From Ascaphus truei (Eukaryota; Chordata; Amphibia; Anura; Ascaphidae): a DNA stretch of 64,000 bases. Positions 1 to 9,920 of this stretch are shown piece after piece (the stretch's first letter is position 1; every line of letters starts with the position of its first letter). A model generated the notes under the pieces. The model saw only the letters and a program-made list of their open reading frames with translations. It did no database searches and was not told the origin of the DNA. The stretch covers positions 109,093,257-109,157,256 of the forward strand of contig CM071571.1 of assembly GCA_036426205.1 (NCBI GenBank). The letters run 5' to 3'. Position numbers and translations under genes: made by a program.

Positions 1-899
1 GGAGATTCCCACTGCCATTGTCTTCCATCTGTAGCCCATACCCGGCACTAGCAAGGCAGTAGCTTGCGCAGTTATCTCCACAGCGGGCAATGTCACAACC
101 CAACCAACAGCACAAACTACTACCTCAGCCAGGACCGGGGCACACAGCAGTCCTGTATCAATCAGGTGGTGGAAATATCCTGGTCAGATATGACTGAGGC
201 CAGGTAAAGCGCTGGAGATGAAAGGCCTGAAGAGTTATGCCGCTGATCCTCCTCCCAGAGCAGACCCCTCTCCCTGGCTGTGCCAGGCAGCCCCTCAGCT
301 CTGCACTTCCATTGTATGACCTGAAACCGACATGACAAGCTTCAGTTATCAGATACATTACAGGGCCCGGCCACTGCAGCACGTCTGCTTGGAGTGATCA
401 ATAAATGCGCACACAATTGAGGGGAGGGGAAAAAAAATGGAATATAATTAATGTGATATTGTTAAATGATAAATACATGCGGGGAGAAAAAAAAATACAC
501 ATACGATCACCATGTGCTAAACCGACACCTTGCATATGAAGCACAAAGAGGCAGACAGTACTGTAGGTATATGTCGATTGTCATGATGGTAGTTATATTA
601 CTCTACCATGTGGACAGATCGGTGTCACACGCATAGACAGCATCCCTCCAGCTTACATCATGCGGGGTGTATGTAATTGTATGCATGTGTCTCCACAACT
701 ACATGCAACAATGAAGCATTAATATACAATATGCAAACACGCGCCAAACCGGAGTGACACACGCGGGTGTGAGCCCTTTACTGCAGATGCCTTTATTGCA
801 GTGTTCGTCGCCGATATGAAACATGTCACACACACACACACCCAGCCGACATGAGCACGTCTTGCTGTCACACACAGCCAGCGCCGGGGACTCCGTATG
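1..899. other. No gene recognised; probable intron-1 sequence
   Basis: I see no exon, RNA gene or named transposon here. If the minus-strand promoter at 900-1,870 is real, this stretch is the start of the first intron of that gene. The open frames are short and have no family features. Confidence 0.4.
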
Positions 900-1190
900 C
901 CCACCTGATTACCAACGTCCGCCAGCAACTGTGTATAATCATTCAGTAATGGCACGGCTGCTAATTGCGGACCATCCGCCGCTAAATGCGCTGCCACCGC
1001 TCCCTCCGCAAGGCAACGAGAGCGGCTGCTCCCTAATCCCTCCCTCCCAATCATGGACACGTGCTGCTCCTGCGGCCGGGCGGGAGATCCCGGGGATCCG
1101 CGAGGTGCCGGGCACTAAAGACACGCAATCCACCGCATTAACCACGACACACCGCACCGACACAAAGTCTCAGGGCAAAGAGAGGGGGAA

Positions 1191-1194
<4 letters not shown>

Positions 1195-1221
<27 letters not shown>

Positions 1222-1306
1222 AATGCGGCGAGCGCAAATTTATATAGCTCATCATAAAAGTATTTACATTGGGGGTGAAAAAAAAAATACCCCCCCCCCC
1301 CCCCCC
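1195..1306. repeat. (AT)n microsatellite and C-homopolymer
   Basis: An alternating AT tract at about 1,195-1,221 is followed by a run of C at about 1,290-1,306, both inside the CpG-rich block. These are simple-sequence tracts prone to assembly error. Confidence 0.85.
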
Positions 1307-1700
1307 AAAACCGATAATTCCGTATATATACTAAGGAACCGCGTTACCTCCCTCCGTTCAGACTGCGATGCTTCTCTTTGATCCATCCCTCCCCACAGAG
1401 ACGCGGATATTAAAAGCAGCCGGCAGACAAAAAAAAAAACATGTCCCCCTCCCCGCCTGTGCCGCAGTGTGATTCATTGCCCGGTTCGCCCGTGGCACGG
1501 AGGAGGGTGTCTCCCTTCCTCGCTGCTCCCATCGCCCTGGTCAACATTAAAATGCCGATCATCATCGGATATCCAAGGTTCCCTGTTTGCGAGCGGATCC
1601 ATGAGGGTGTGAGGAGACAAGGGGCCGGGACGACCACCTCCGCCTCCTCAGTGTGGCCGCACAGGAGAACCTGCAGCTGCTGCCCGCGCCGCGCGCTCAC

Positions 1701-1795
1701 CTTCTCTGCCAGTCACCGCTCATCCAGGCTGCATGAAATTCGCGGGAAACGTCAGGCTGGGCGGGAACAGGAGCGCAGTGCAAACCCGCCCCAGG
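1701..1795 (-). other. Candidate first exon with start codon and splice donor
   Basis: On the minus strand an ATG at 1,723-1,721 opens seven codons (MSGDWQR, the last completed across the splice) and runs straight into AAG|GTGAGC, a consensus donor with the intron beginning at 1,700. An upstream ATG at 1,734 gives only a four-codon frame. The exon would begin near 1,790, just below the ZNF143/E2F elements. Too little protein is encoded to name the gene; the exon could also be untranslated, with the ATG a coincidence. Confidence 0.35.
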
Positions 1796-1810
1796 GCGAT
1801 GCATCCGAGT

Positions 1811-1830
1811 GCATGCTGGGAAACGTAGTT
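1811..1830 (-). promoter_or_regulatory. ZNF143-type promoter site
   Basis: The minus strand reads AACTACGTTTCCCAGCATGC, close to the known ZNF143/SBS consensus (ACTACA..TCCCA..ATGC), which is concentrated within about 100 bases of vertebrate transcription starts. Its place just upstream of the candidate exon fits that role. Confidence 0.6.
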
Positions 1831-1884
1831 TCCCCCACCCACCGCATGCACTTCCACTGCAGTGCTATTGGCATCTGGCCCTGA

Positions 1885-2139
1885 CAAGACTTATTTATAG
1901 GCGTTCAAGCAACCGAGCACGCCATTGAATCACTAGGAGATGTTCATCCAAGCCAAATTGGGAAGGTTGATGGAAAATTAAAAAAAAAAAAAAAAAATGA
2001 ATTGACTCAATGTGCGTTTGTGTTTGAGAAAGTGGTGACTCAAGTCCGATTTCAAATAATATCAGTAATTGAAATGTAAAGTATGCCATTAAAATGTCTG
2101 TTTTGGCCCTTTGCAATGTAAATAAACAAAATAAAGGCA
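1885..2139. other. AT-rich spacer, nothing recognised
   Basis: Sequence 5' of the CpG-rich promoter, with an A-homopolymer near 1,980-1,997 and no recognisable gene or repeat end. Confidence 0.4.
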
Positions 2140-2400
2140 AATATATGTAACACCCCTATCTCACACGGTTGCCAGAGATAGGGTGCACAGAGAATAAGGC
2201 CTCGCTCAAACAGGACGCATTGCAGCGTGCGCGCGCACGTCCGTCGGAAATTTCTGGTTGTTCGGTGGGAGGTTTCAAACTGAAAATTCCACCGGCGGCA
2301 AAGTGCAGCGTTGTCGCTGTAACATTTTGCCGCCACAACCAAAATTTAAATTTGGTGATACAGTCGCGTGACGTGAGCTGGTTCAGCCAATAAAGGCGAT
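2140..2400. mobile_element. GC-rich MITE fragment
   Basis: It shares a block with 3,010-3,090: ACATTTTGCCGCCACAAC, followed by a tract ending GCAGTCGCGTGACGT-like, and then the GAGCTGGTTCAGCCAAT core that recurs in other MITEs of the window. The left part is CG/GC-alternating. No terminal repeat pair was found, so it is treated as a fragment. Confidence 0.5.
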
Positions 2401-2990
2401 ACTAATGGTAGAACAGGGCGTCAGGAACTTTTTAATGGTGACTTTATTTGGTGCACAACATCTTTCCATCATACACCAGACGGGTTGAAAGCAGGCAATA
2501 AACGAATTACACCCTCAAGCCTTTCTTCGTTCTGAAGGCTGTATATGGGCAGGGGTTACCTCCTCAATCTCCTACGCAAGATTCGCTCCTTTTGGTGTGT
2601 AATTCTGGGACCCTGCACTAGCAGAACTTGTCCCTATCTAGAAAACAAAGGATAACTGTCCCTTATCCCATCTGTCAAGACTGACCTGTAGACGGCCCCC
2701 CTTGTTGGGTCTGAAGCTGGAGCTTGCAATCAGCTATATTCGGGGGTCTGGTCCCCCCCCCTGTGGTATCTCACCTCATGGGACTCACCCCCTCTGGGGT
2801 CTGCTCTCCCTGGGCCCTTCCCCTTTCTCTCCTATAATTAGATGGAGCTACCTATTTATACTTGGGGAGTGGCCAACCCTCTGCCCCAGTAACTGAGCTC
2901 ACAGTGGCGGAGGTGTTATGTGCGCGCGCTTGCGCGCATTTCAAGGACTCTTACCTGATTGTCTAAGGTAGTTCCTCAAGTGCCCGCGGC
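2400..2990 (-). mobile_element. LTR-like sequence, probable solo LTR or fragment
   Basis: Read on the minus strand this GC-moderate block ends in AATAAAGTCACCATTAAAAA, like the polyadenylation region of a retroelement LTR. No coding sequence, primer-binding site or matching second LTR is visible, so the LTR call rests on style alone. Confidence 0.25.
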
Positions 2991-3700
2991 ACTGCGCGCG
3001 TCGATGGAGCTACATTTTGCCGCCACAACAGAAATTGAAATTGCAGCTGCAGTCGCGTGACGTCAGCATCACGTGAGCTGGTTCAGCCAATGAGGGCGAA
3101 CCAGCTCTGTGACGCGTTCGCCACGCCCCCGCATCGCTGAGGCTGCAGGAGTGTGTGCGGGGGCGCGCACAGCAGCGTGCGCCCACGCCGCCACTGTGAG
3201 CTTGGCCTAAAGACTCGTTCAGGGTGGCAGAGACAGGCGGTGGAGGACGCACGTCTGCGTGTGCGCGCGTCAGTCTGCTGGGCGATGTGTGGACATCATC
3301 CCCAGCAGACCTTTTCAAGCGTTCAGGAGGCGGGTCTACAGACCTGAGGTTAGGGATGGGTGTTGCTCTTCTCACTACATTTTCCTGTCAGCCGAGTGAT
3401 CTGTGGACTACAGATCCTCGTGACGGGGGGCGTGTTGGAGACATGGTCGATGACGTCATGGAGCTGGTTCACCCTCATTGGGCGAACCGCTTACATGACC
3501 CGGCCGTCGCGAGACAAAGGCAAAAAACGTTGTCTCGTGAAAAACCAGCCACACCGACGCTCACGTGCACTGTGGACGTTCCCATAGACCTCAATGTGTT
3601 TGATTTTACTGCACGGGCAATCGCTCGCACATTCGCGCTCAGCATGGACGCGGCCTTAAACAGGTCCACAAACCTGCCTTTCCCCATTATATCTTAACAT
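2990..3700. mobile_element. Cluster of GC-rich MITEs
   Basis: Two GC-rich blocks each carry the recurring core: 3,075-3,107 (perfect 10 bp arms GAGCTGGTTC / GAACCAGCTC around a loop with CCAAT) and 3,457-3,500 (the same core reversed). The right part ends with GGACGCGGCCTTAAA, like the TIR of the GGCCTTAG MITE family. The segment 3,280-3,345 is repeated in diverged form at 3,903-3,980. Confidence 0.55.
3075..3107. repeat. MITE core hairpin with CCAAT loop
   Basis: Perfect 10 bp inverted arms (3,075-3,084 and 3,098-3,107) enclose a 13-base loop containing CCAAT. CACGTGA precedes it. This is the cleanest copy of a motif found at nine places in the window. Confidence 0.8.
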
Positions 3701-3747
3701 ACAATGCTTACAAGGCAGCCAATGATTCTGGATAATGAGCACTCACA

Positions 3748-4468
3748 GGGGTATATTCTCTAAACTGTTAGATCAGCAAAGTCAATGGTGCTTCCGGGTC
3801 AGATCATATGTGTAGGCAGTGCAGAATTCACGCATAAGGGCTCGTTCAGGGAGCCAGCTGAGGACTCGGAGGGAGGGCGTGCGGGAGGCAGTGCTGGGAG
3901 TTTGCTGGGCGACATGTGATTATCCCCAGCAGACTTTTCAGCGTTGGGGAGGGGGCGGGGCTACAGACGGCAGGGTAAAGTATCCAAGTTGCAGTCATGA
4001 AATCATTCTGAAGAATGATTTCATTGGCTGCCTTGGTCCCTGTGACGCTGCTTCAGCTCCAAGAAACGAAATTTTCGTTTACTGAAGCTGTCGTCAGCTT
4101 CAACTCCTGGCTTCGGAGGCAGGGCAGTTGCTACCCTAACAACAAGTATTCAAATTGAATACTTTGTTGCTCACGGCAGCACGCACGTCAGCACGCCCGC
4201 CCTCCGAAGCCAGCACCTTGAACGAGGCTTAAGGCTGAGATTATTCTCACAGCGCGCGTGCATGTGCTGCACGCCTGCCGTTGGCACGATGTGGGAACTG
4301 TGGTTTCAGCAAAGGGAAGGCGATGGGAAGGCGTGGCGGAGGTGTGCCCGTTAAGTTCACGTGAGCGGTTCACACCTCATTGGCGGAAATGCTCACGTGA
4401 CGCGGCCGTCGCTTGAAAAGGCAAATGACACACAGATCGGCAATCTCTCATGTTAGAGAATATACCCC
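3748..4468. mobile_element. TIR element with a chain of internal hairpins
   Basis: It starts GGGGTATATTCTCTAA (3,748-3,763) and ends with the exact inverse (4,453-4,468), flanked on both sides by ACA, a possible 3 bp target duplication. Inside are successive perfect or near-perfect hairpins: TGAAATCATTCT/AGAATGATTTCA (about 3,998-4,024), a GCTTCAG...CTGAAGC stem near 4,050-4,090 and AGTATTCAAATTGAATACT near 4,145-4,165. A GGTTC-type MITE core lies at 4,355-4,401. No transposase is encoded, so it is non-autonomous; the family is not identified. Confidence 0.65.
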
Positions 4469-5091
4469 ACAATCTGTATAGATACACACTAATGCAGTTG
4501 AATCCACAGCACTTATGTTTTTGAATTGTAAGCATGTGCTTTTTTTTCTTGTATGGATGCTACGCCTGGGGTGGGTGTTGTCCACTATGTCAAAGCAACA
4601 TACAATTACATGTAGAAATGTAGGTGCACTGATACAGATTAGGAGACCCACAGGAACAGCACATGCAATGAACTACAAGATTCTTTGCCCTTTCTTAAAA
4701 TGTAGCTTTATAATGTTTTGGAGATGCTGCTAAATAAGGTCACAAGGGAGTTGAATATGAATGTTCTTCATTGAATTCTCTTCCAGGAATCCAAGCAGGG
4801 ATGCAAATATTTATGTGGGGGTTTTATCTACTGGTATGCGTATGGAAATATGGAATAACTGTTTCATTTCTCATATATAAAGTTTGTTTGTGGACATAAA
4901 GATCTGATTCACATACAACTGCTAAAATATAATTACAATATAGACTGTTCAAACATTTACCTCAGAATAAAATTGCGTCAGTATGGCATCAGATACCTAG
5001 GGCCGCAGACAGCTTTCCCGTGGGGCCCAGGACTAGAGTTTCCTCTGCCTCCCCCTAAGTGCTGTGCAAGAGCCCCCCTTTATTTCTTATA
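4469..5091. other. No gene recognised
   Basis: AT-rich sequence, then from about 4,990 a short block (CTAGGGCCGCAGACAG) that looks like the end of a DNA transposon leading into the C-rich minisatellite. No partner end was found. Confidence 0.35.
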
Positions 5092-5480
5092 CCCCCACCC
5101 CACACACCCAACTCTCCACCCCACCTATCCCCACACCCCAACCTCTCCCCCCTCCCACCTCTCTATCCCAACCCACACCCCCAACTCCCCACCCCACCTA
5201 TCCCACACCCCAACCTCTCCATTCCACCCCACACCCCCACCTCTCCCCCTCCCACCTCTCTATCCCAACCCACACCCCCAACTCTCCACCCCACCTATCC
5301 CCACACCCCAACCTCTCCATCCCACCCCACACCCCCACCTCTCCCCCCTCCCACCTCTCTATCCCAACCCACACCCCCAACTCTCCACCTCACCTATCCC
5401 CACACCCCAACCTCTCCACCCCACACCCCCACCTCTCCCCCCACGCACCTCTCTATCCCAACCCACACCCCCAACTCTTA
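5092..5480. repeat. C-rich minisatellite, period about 98 bp
   Basis: The phrase ACCTCTCTATCCCAACCCAC recurs near 5,158, 5,256, 5,354 and 5,449, giving a period of about 95-98 bases built from shorter CCCCACACCCCAACCTCT-like units. Long frames run through it in all three forward phases only because the sequence lacks stop codons. Confidence 0.9.
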
Positions 5481-5646
5481 TATACTGTGCAGTATTGCAG
5501 CCAGCGGGAATAAAATGCTTCAATCCCTTCCTTGAAAATACCTCAATGCACTCGGGCAGAAAACAGTCACAAACCTCAATACACCCGGGTATACCCGAAT
5601 TCGTGGGAGTAGCCGAGCTCGAATAAAGTGTGTCGCCAGTGTACAG

Positions 5647-6560
5647 CATGAATCTACAGGCTTTTCTCCCTTTGAACTGCTATATGAATGCAGGGTACAG
5701 GGACCTCTGGACCTATTCCGTGAGGGATGGGAAGGGGAGGCTACCAATACTAATGCTTCTGTGCTTCAGTATGTGGTAGATCTCAGAGACCGGCTAGAGA
5801 TGCTCATGGGGTTGGCACAAGACAACCTTAGGGCTGTTCAGACAAAGCAAAAGACTTGGTATGATCAGAATGCCCATAGTAGAGAATTTATGTAGGACAG
5901 CAAATACTTGTTCTCAAACCCACTCGGAAGAAAACATTGATGGCTGCCTGGTCGAGACCGTATCCGGTGCTCCGAAAGATGAATGAGTGCAACTATGTTG
6001 TACAGGTAGATGCTGAGGAAGGGAGAAATAGGACATATCACATTAATATGTTGAAGGAGTACATAGCCCCGAGTGTGGCATCGGTGTTGGCCATTTGTAG
6101 CACACCAATGGGAGATCCGGCAGGCAGTGCCCTGCCAGATCTCTTTGGGGAGGCAAGGCAGATGGGTACTGTAGAGCAGGTGGAGATAGTGTCCCAGTTG
6201 AATGTCAGGCAGCGAGCAGAAGCCAGGACTTTGCTAGGTTAATATAGGGCTCTGTTCACGGATAAGCCAGGCAGACTCATATCACAGACCACCCAGTGCT
6301 CACGGGTGACCTGCGCCCTCTGCATAAGCATGCCTATCGGGTATCAGCAGAGATTAAGGGCAGTATAGAGAAGGAGGTAGAAGAGATGCTGTCCCTAGGG
6401 GTAATTGCACAGTCCCAGAGCCCTTGGGCTTGTCCGGTAGTCCTGATACCTAAGAAGGATGGGACCACCGGTTCTGTGTGGACTACCGACATCTCAACGC
6501 AGGGACGGTGTCAGATGCTTATACCATGCCCCGCATGGACGAGTTACTAGATAAAGAAAT
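5647..6560 (+). pseudogene. Ty3/gypsy pol fragment of Gmr1 type (integrase end, then RT start)
   Basis: The first part (5,647-6,090) translates to an integrase C-terminal region: GFSPFELLY, then WEGEA, then WSRPYPVLRKMNECNYVV and YHINMLKEY. A stop and frameshift occur near 5,893. After a linker, 6,260-6,560 encodes the start of a reverse transcriptase: KEVEEMLSLGVI, SPWACPVVLIPKKDG and, after a one-base shift, the conserved VDYR-like block and SDAYTMPRMDELLDK. Most Ty3/gypsy elements place RT before integrase. The integrase-then-RT order is known from the Gmr1 group of fish and amphibians. The RT is cut off near 6,560, where the minus-strand PLE sequence begins. It is defective: no catalytic RT motifs remain. 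Confidence 0.75.
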
Positions 6561-6661
6561 CTTCCCGCAAACGGGACAGGCAAACGGCAGCACAGCAATG
6601 GATGGAGAGAGGCTGATGGTGGATTAAAAGTAGACTTTATTCAAACAGCGTGCTGTCAGGT

Positions 6662-6703
6662 CCTCTGACGCGTTTCGGTCCGTAGGACCTTTGTCAAAGA
6701 GTG
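6662..6703 (-). ncRNA. Hammerhead-ribozyme-like hairpin of PLE terminal repeat
   Basis: Minus strand: stem I CTCT/AGAG; core UUGACAA plus an extra A; stem II GGTCC-TAC-GGACC; GAAA; palindromic CGCG; then GUC. The layout is that of a hammerhead with minimal stem III, which is known from PLEs. Core C3 and G8 are U and A here, and there is one extra A before stem II, so activity is uncertain. It lies about 0.8 kb past the stop codon of the PLE on the same strand, the place expected for a PLE terminal ribozyme. Confidence 0.55.
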
Positions 6704-7079
6704 ACCTGGCAGCTGAAAAGGACATCCTAAATAGTGTGTGTTAATCCAGTACACCTGTATAACCGCCCAATCAAATGGACAACAGGTTACCTGAGTAACA
6801 CAATCATCACAGTGGATGTATAAAGTAAAAACACAATAAAAACAGCATAAAAGGACTGGGTATAGCAGATCTAAACAATTTTATACAACATTATTATTTT
6901 TAATAGACATCAATCCCAGTATTAATATACGTAAAATGAATTCTGCCATACAAATCCTGATAACAAATGCAAATTTAAAATCAAAGCACATAATTGAATT
7001 GAGTCTATCACATATTCAAATGTAATATTTAATATTCGATACACCGGAAAGAAAAAAGGGATAGAAGAAAGGGTAAGGA

Positions 7080-7440
7080 GGAGAAGGAAGGGGAAGGGGG
7101 GGGGGGGAGGGGGAGGAGGGGGGGGAGGAGGGATTCGTTTGGTGGGGGGAGGGCGCCGAAGGGGGGGGAGAGGGGACAGGGGAAGGGATGGGATGAGAAG
7201 GGGGGGGGGGGGGAAAGGAGGGGGGGGGAGAGGGGGGGGAAGGGGACTTGAGGGGGGGGGGAAGGGGAAGGGGCGGGGGGAGGGGGGAAAAGGATGGGGG
7301 TGAGGGGGGGGGGAACGAGGGGGGGGAGAGGGGGGGGGGGGAGGGGGGGGGTAAGGGGACAGGTGGGAGGGGGGGGGGGGGGGGGAAGGGGGGGAAGGGG
7401 AGAAGGGGGGGGGAAGGGGGAGGGGACTTTGGGAATACTT
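7080..7440. repeat. G-rich low-complexity tract
   Basis: About 360 bases of GGGGGGA-like sequence on the plus strand (C-rich on the PLE sense strand). Many G-runs of 6-14 could form G-quadruplexes. Run lengths are likely to be unreliable in the assembly. Proline- or glycine-rich frames across it are not genes. Confidence 0.9.
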
Positions 7441-7494
7441 TAATGGCGGGGAGGGAGAACAGGGAAGCAAACAGAAAGGACCAAGAACCAATCC

Positions 7495-9903
7495 TCAAAC
7501 ATCTAAGAAATGTTTCAACTCCCATTCAATATTTAGCCCATGGGGTTGTAGTGTATTGAGGCAAAAAATCCAAGACATTTCTTTCCTATTAAGACTATTA
7601 AGCCTATTGCCTCCTCTAACATGAATAGGAATGTGTTCTACTCCATAAAATCTGAAGTTTTTTAATCCTCCTAATGGACATGTCGAAAAATGTTTCGATA
7701 CTGGATGAAATAAATCTTTCTTATTGATAAGTCTCAAATGTTCTGAGATTCTAATGTGTAAGGGTCTGATTGTCCTACCAACGTACTTACTGTTGCAACC
7801 ACAGATGATGACGTAAATGACGTAACTGGTGTGACAATTGATAAACGTATTGATTCTGTGTCTTTTTTTGGGAGAAATGATTTGTATGCGTTTCGTGGGT
7901 AAAGCGTATTTACAACATTTGCAAAAGCCACATTTGTGGAAACCTTTAGGTATATTTTGTAAGTGGGATTGTTTGGTAGACTGAAATAAGCTCTTAGATA
8001 TACTTGAGGCAAGTGTGTTTGCTTTCCTAAAGGCAAATTTAGGTCCAGAGCTGGTGTAAGCTCTCAGGTCCGGATCTAATTGGAGAACGTCCCAATGTTT
8101 GGAAACTATCTTTCTGATTTGAAATGCTTGCTTATTATATTTTGTAATAAACAAAGGATTGTTTGTAAATTCATGCTTCTTATTTCGTGTCTTATTTTTA
8201 ATCAGGGTATCACGATCTGTAGAATTGGCGTTCTCAAATGCCAGACTGACATCTTTATCACAGTATCCCCTAGACAAAAATCTGATTTTTAATGTTTCTG
8301 AGTGTTTCAAGAAGGTGTCTTGATCTGAACAGATGCGTTTATACCGCAAGAACTGACCCTTCGCTATACCTCTAATTAGTGTCTTGGGGTGGCTGCTGGT
8401 CGCATGTAGATAGGGATTTCTTGCGTGTGGCTTGGTATAAATGTCAGTTTGGATACCTGAGACAGGATCACCATGGATTGTCACATCAAGATAATTAATA
8501 GTCTTAGTATCTGTCTGAAAAGTGAATTTAAGATTGACATCATTACAACTAATATAGTGAAAAAAGTTATTAAAGCTAGTTAAATCCCCATCCCAAATAA
8601 AAATCAGATCATCAATGAATCTTTTATAAAACACAATGTGTGAACGAAATGAATTGGTGCTACTATAAATGTGAGTGAGTTCCCATAAGCCCATAAAAAG
8701 ATTCGCATATGAGGGTGCAAAAGAAGTCCCCATAGCGGTGCCCTGTTTTTGAAGAAAATATTGTGAATCAAATAAAAAATAGTTGTGAGTTAATAAAAAT
8801 AAAATAGAATCGTTAATGAAAGTGATTTGTGCTGGTGAAAGTGTAGAAGATTCGAGGTAGTGAAAAATGGCCCGAAGGCCGTGCTCGTGTTTAATAATAG
8901 TATATAATGATGTGACATCCATGGTGACCCATCTGTACCCATTTTTCCATTCAATATTTTGTAAGGCCATCAGTAAAGCCGTAGTGTCTTCAATGAATGA
9001 TGGTAATTTGCGTACAATAGGTTGTAGAAATTTGTCTACATAACGTGAAACACCATCTCCCAAAGATCCAATACTGGCGACAATGTGTCTGCCAGGAGGG
9101 TTGTTAAGTGATTTATGAATCTTTGGGAGATGGTGGAACACGGGAACAATGGGAAAATCACACGTCAAGAAATCCCTCTCTTTCTTACTCAATACATACA
9201 AGGCATCGCCTAATTCCAAAAGTTCGTTAAGTTCTATGAGGAACATGGGAGTAGGATCAGAGCGTAATTTAGCATAAAAGTTAATATCGCCCAACAATCT
9301 GAGAGCTTCCTCTCGATATTGGACGGAGGATTGGACCACTATTGCACCCCCTTTGTCAGCATTTTTTATGATGATTGATTTATCATTTTTTAGTAGATCT
9401 AAATCATGTCTTTCCTGTTTGGTAAGATTATCAGTATTGTGACAGGATTTAGAAAAAGAGTAGCCCTGAGCTAGTAGTCTCAGATCCCTGTCAACCAGTT
9501 TCTCAAATGTAGAGACACATGATCCCTTGGTATTATAGGGAATGAATGTTGATCGCTTCTTTAGAAGTGAATCTGTATGGCCAAAGAAAGGGGGGTCAAT
9601 AGTGGTCTCTGTACATCCCTCCTCAAACAATGATTGCATATCAGTTTCACATGCCCGCTCAGCAAAAGTAACATTTCTAACATCAGTGTTAACTTGTACA
9701 TCAGGATGACCTATAGTATTCTCAGTCAATTGATTAGTAGTATTCTTAGCAAACAATTTTTTCAACGCCCACTTTCTTGTGTACTTCTGAAGGTCTATGA
9801 TGGTATCAAATAAATCAAAGTTCTCTTGTGGAGCAAAGTTCAGACCTTTATTTAACAATGAGATTTGTGGGGGAGTCAGCTCCATATCCGAAATGTTAAT
9901 CAC
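7495..9903 (-). CDS. Penelope-like element reverse transcriptase with GIY-YIG endonuclease
   Basis: An 802-residue open frame on the minus strand makes the replication protein of a PLE, a retroelement that reverse-transcribes its RNA at a target site nicked by its own endonuclease. Visible in order: KNADKGGAIVV (179-189) and LPKIHK (259-264), typical of the PLE RT N-terminus; RT motif A at MDVTSLYT (328-335); motif B QGTAMGTSFAPSYAN (387-401); the catalytic FIDD (429-432); YLDV (471-474); the Cys cluster CGFCKCC (658-664); and a GIY-YIG domain (VIYVI...KYVGRTIRPLHIRISEH, 695-722). Both RT aspartates are present, so the core looks functional. The frame is open upstream of the nominal GTG start at 9,903, and the residues above it (KEKIYIESIEDN) continue the protein, so the real start is probably the ATG at 10,872 with two frameshifts between. 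Confidence 0.92.
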   Translation of the reverse strand: MINISDMELTPPQISLLNKGLNFAPQENFDLFDTIIDLQKYTRKWALKKLFAKNTTNQLTENTIGHPDVQVNTDVRNVTFAERACETDMQSLFEEGCTETTIDPPFFGHTDSLLKKRSTFIPYNTKGSCVSTFEKLVDRDLRLLAQGYSFSKSCHNTDNLTKQERHDLDLLKNDKSIIIKNADKGGAIVVQSSVQYREEALRLLGDINFYAKLRSDPTPMFLIELNELLELGDALYVLSKKERDFLTCDFPIVPVFHHLPKIHKSLNNPPGRHIVASIGSLGDGVSRYVDKFLQPIVRKLPSFIEDTTALLMALQNIEWKNGYRWVTMDVTSLYTIIKHEHGLRAIFHYLESSTLSPAQITFINDSILFLLTHNYFLFDSQYFLQKQGTAMGTSFAPSYANLFMGLWELTHIYSSTNSFRSHIVFYKRFIDDLIFIWDGDLTSFNNFFHYISCNDVNLKFTFQTDTKTINYLDVTIHGDPVSGIQTDIYTKPHARNPYLHATSSHPKTLIRGIAKGQFLRYKRICSDQDTFLKHSETLKIRFLSRGYCDKDVSLAFENANSTDRDTLIKNKTRNKKHEFTNNPLFITKYNKQAFQIRKIVSKHWDVLQLDPDLRAYTSSGPKFAFRKANTLASSISKSLFQSTKQSHLQNIPKGFHKCGFCKCCKYALPTKRIQIISPKKRHRINTFINCHTSYVIYVIICGCNSKYVGRTIRPLHIRISEHLRLINKKDLFHPVSKHFSTCPLGGLKNFRFYGVEHIPIHVRGGNRLNSLNRKEMSWIFCLNTLQPHGLNIEWELKHFLDV

Positions 9904-9920
9904 GTTGTCTTCTATGGATT

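Larger units (their letters stand above)
900..1871 (-). promoter_or_regulatory. CpG-rich promoter region, probably firing to the minus strand
   Basis: The block is rich in CpG while its surroundings are AT-rich. Reading the minus strand from 1,871 downward, the order is a CCAAT box (1,867-1,871), a ZNF143-type site (1,811-1,830), a GC box near 1,788-1,796, an E2F-like TTTCCCGCGAA (1,739-1,749) and then a short first exon with a splice donor at 1,695-1,700. That order is what vertebrate housekeeping promoters show. The gene would run off the left edge. It lies downstream of the ARFGEF gene on the same strand, the arrangement known for ARFGEF2 and CSE1L in mammals, so CSE1L is one possible identity; this is inference only. 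Confidence 0.6.
6560..7494 (-). other. 3' region of the Penelope-like element
   Basis: Downstream (minus strand) of the PLE reading frame, this stretch holds a 360 bp G/C tract (7,080-7,440), AT-rich sequence, and the hammerhead-like hairpin at 6,662-6,703. Its left border abuts the interrupted gypsy RT, which suggests that the PLE inserted into, or next to, the gypsy remnant. Confidence 0.5.

Noticed and set aside
4973..5626. Long proline-rich open frames in several phases
   Set aside because: They are translations of the C-rich minisatellite and occur in every forward frame.
6922..7559. Proline-rich and glycine-rich frames on both strands
   Set aside because: Product of the G-homopolymer tract; no domain and no homologous segment elsewhere.
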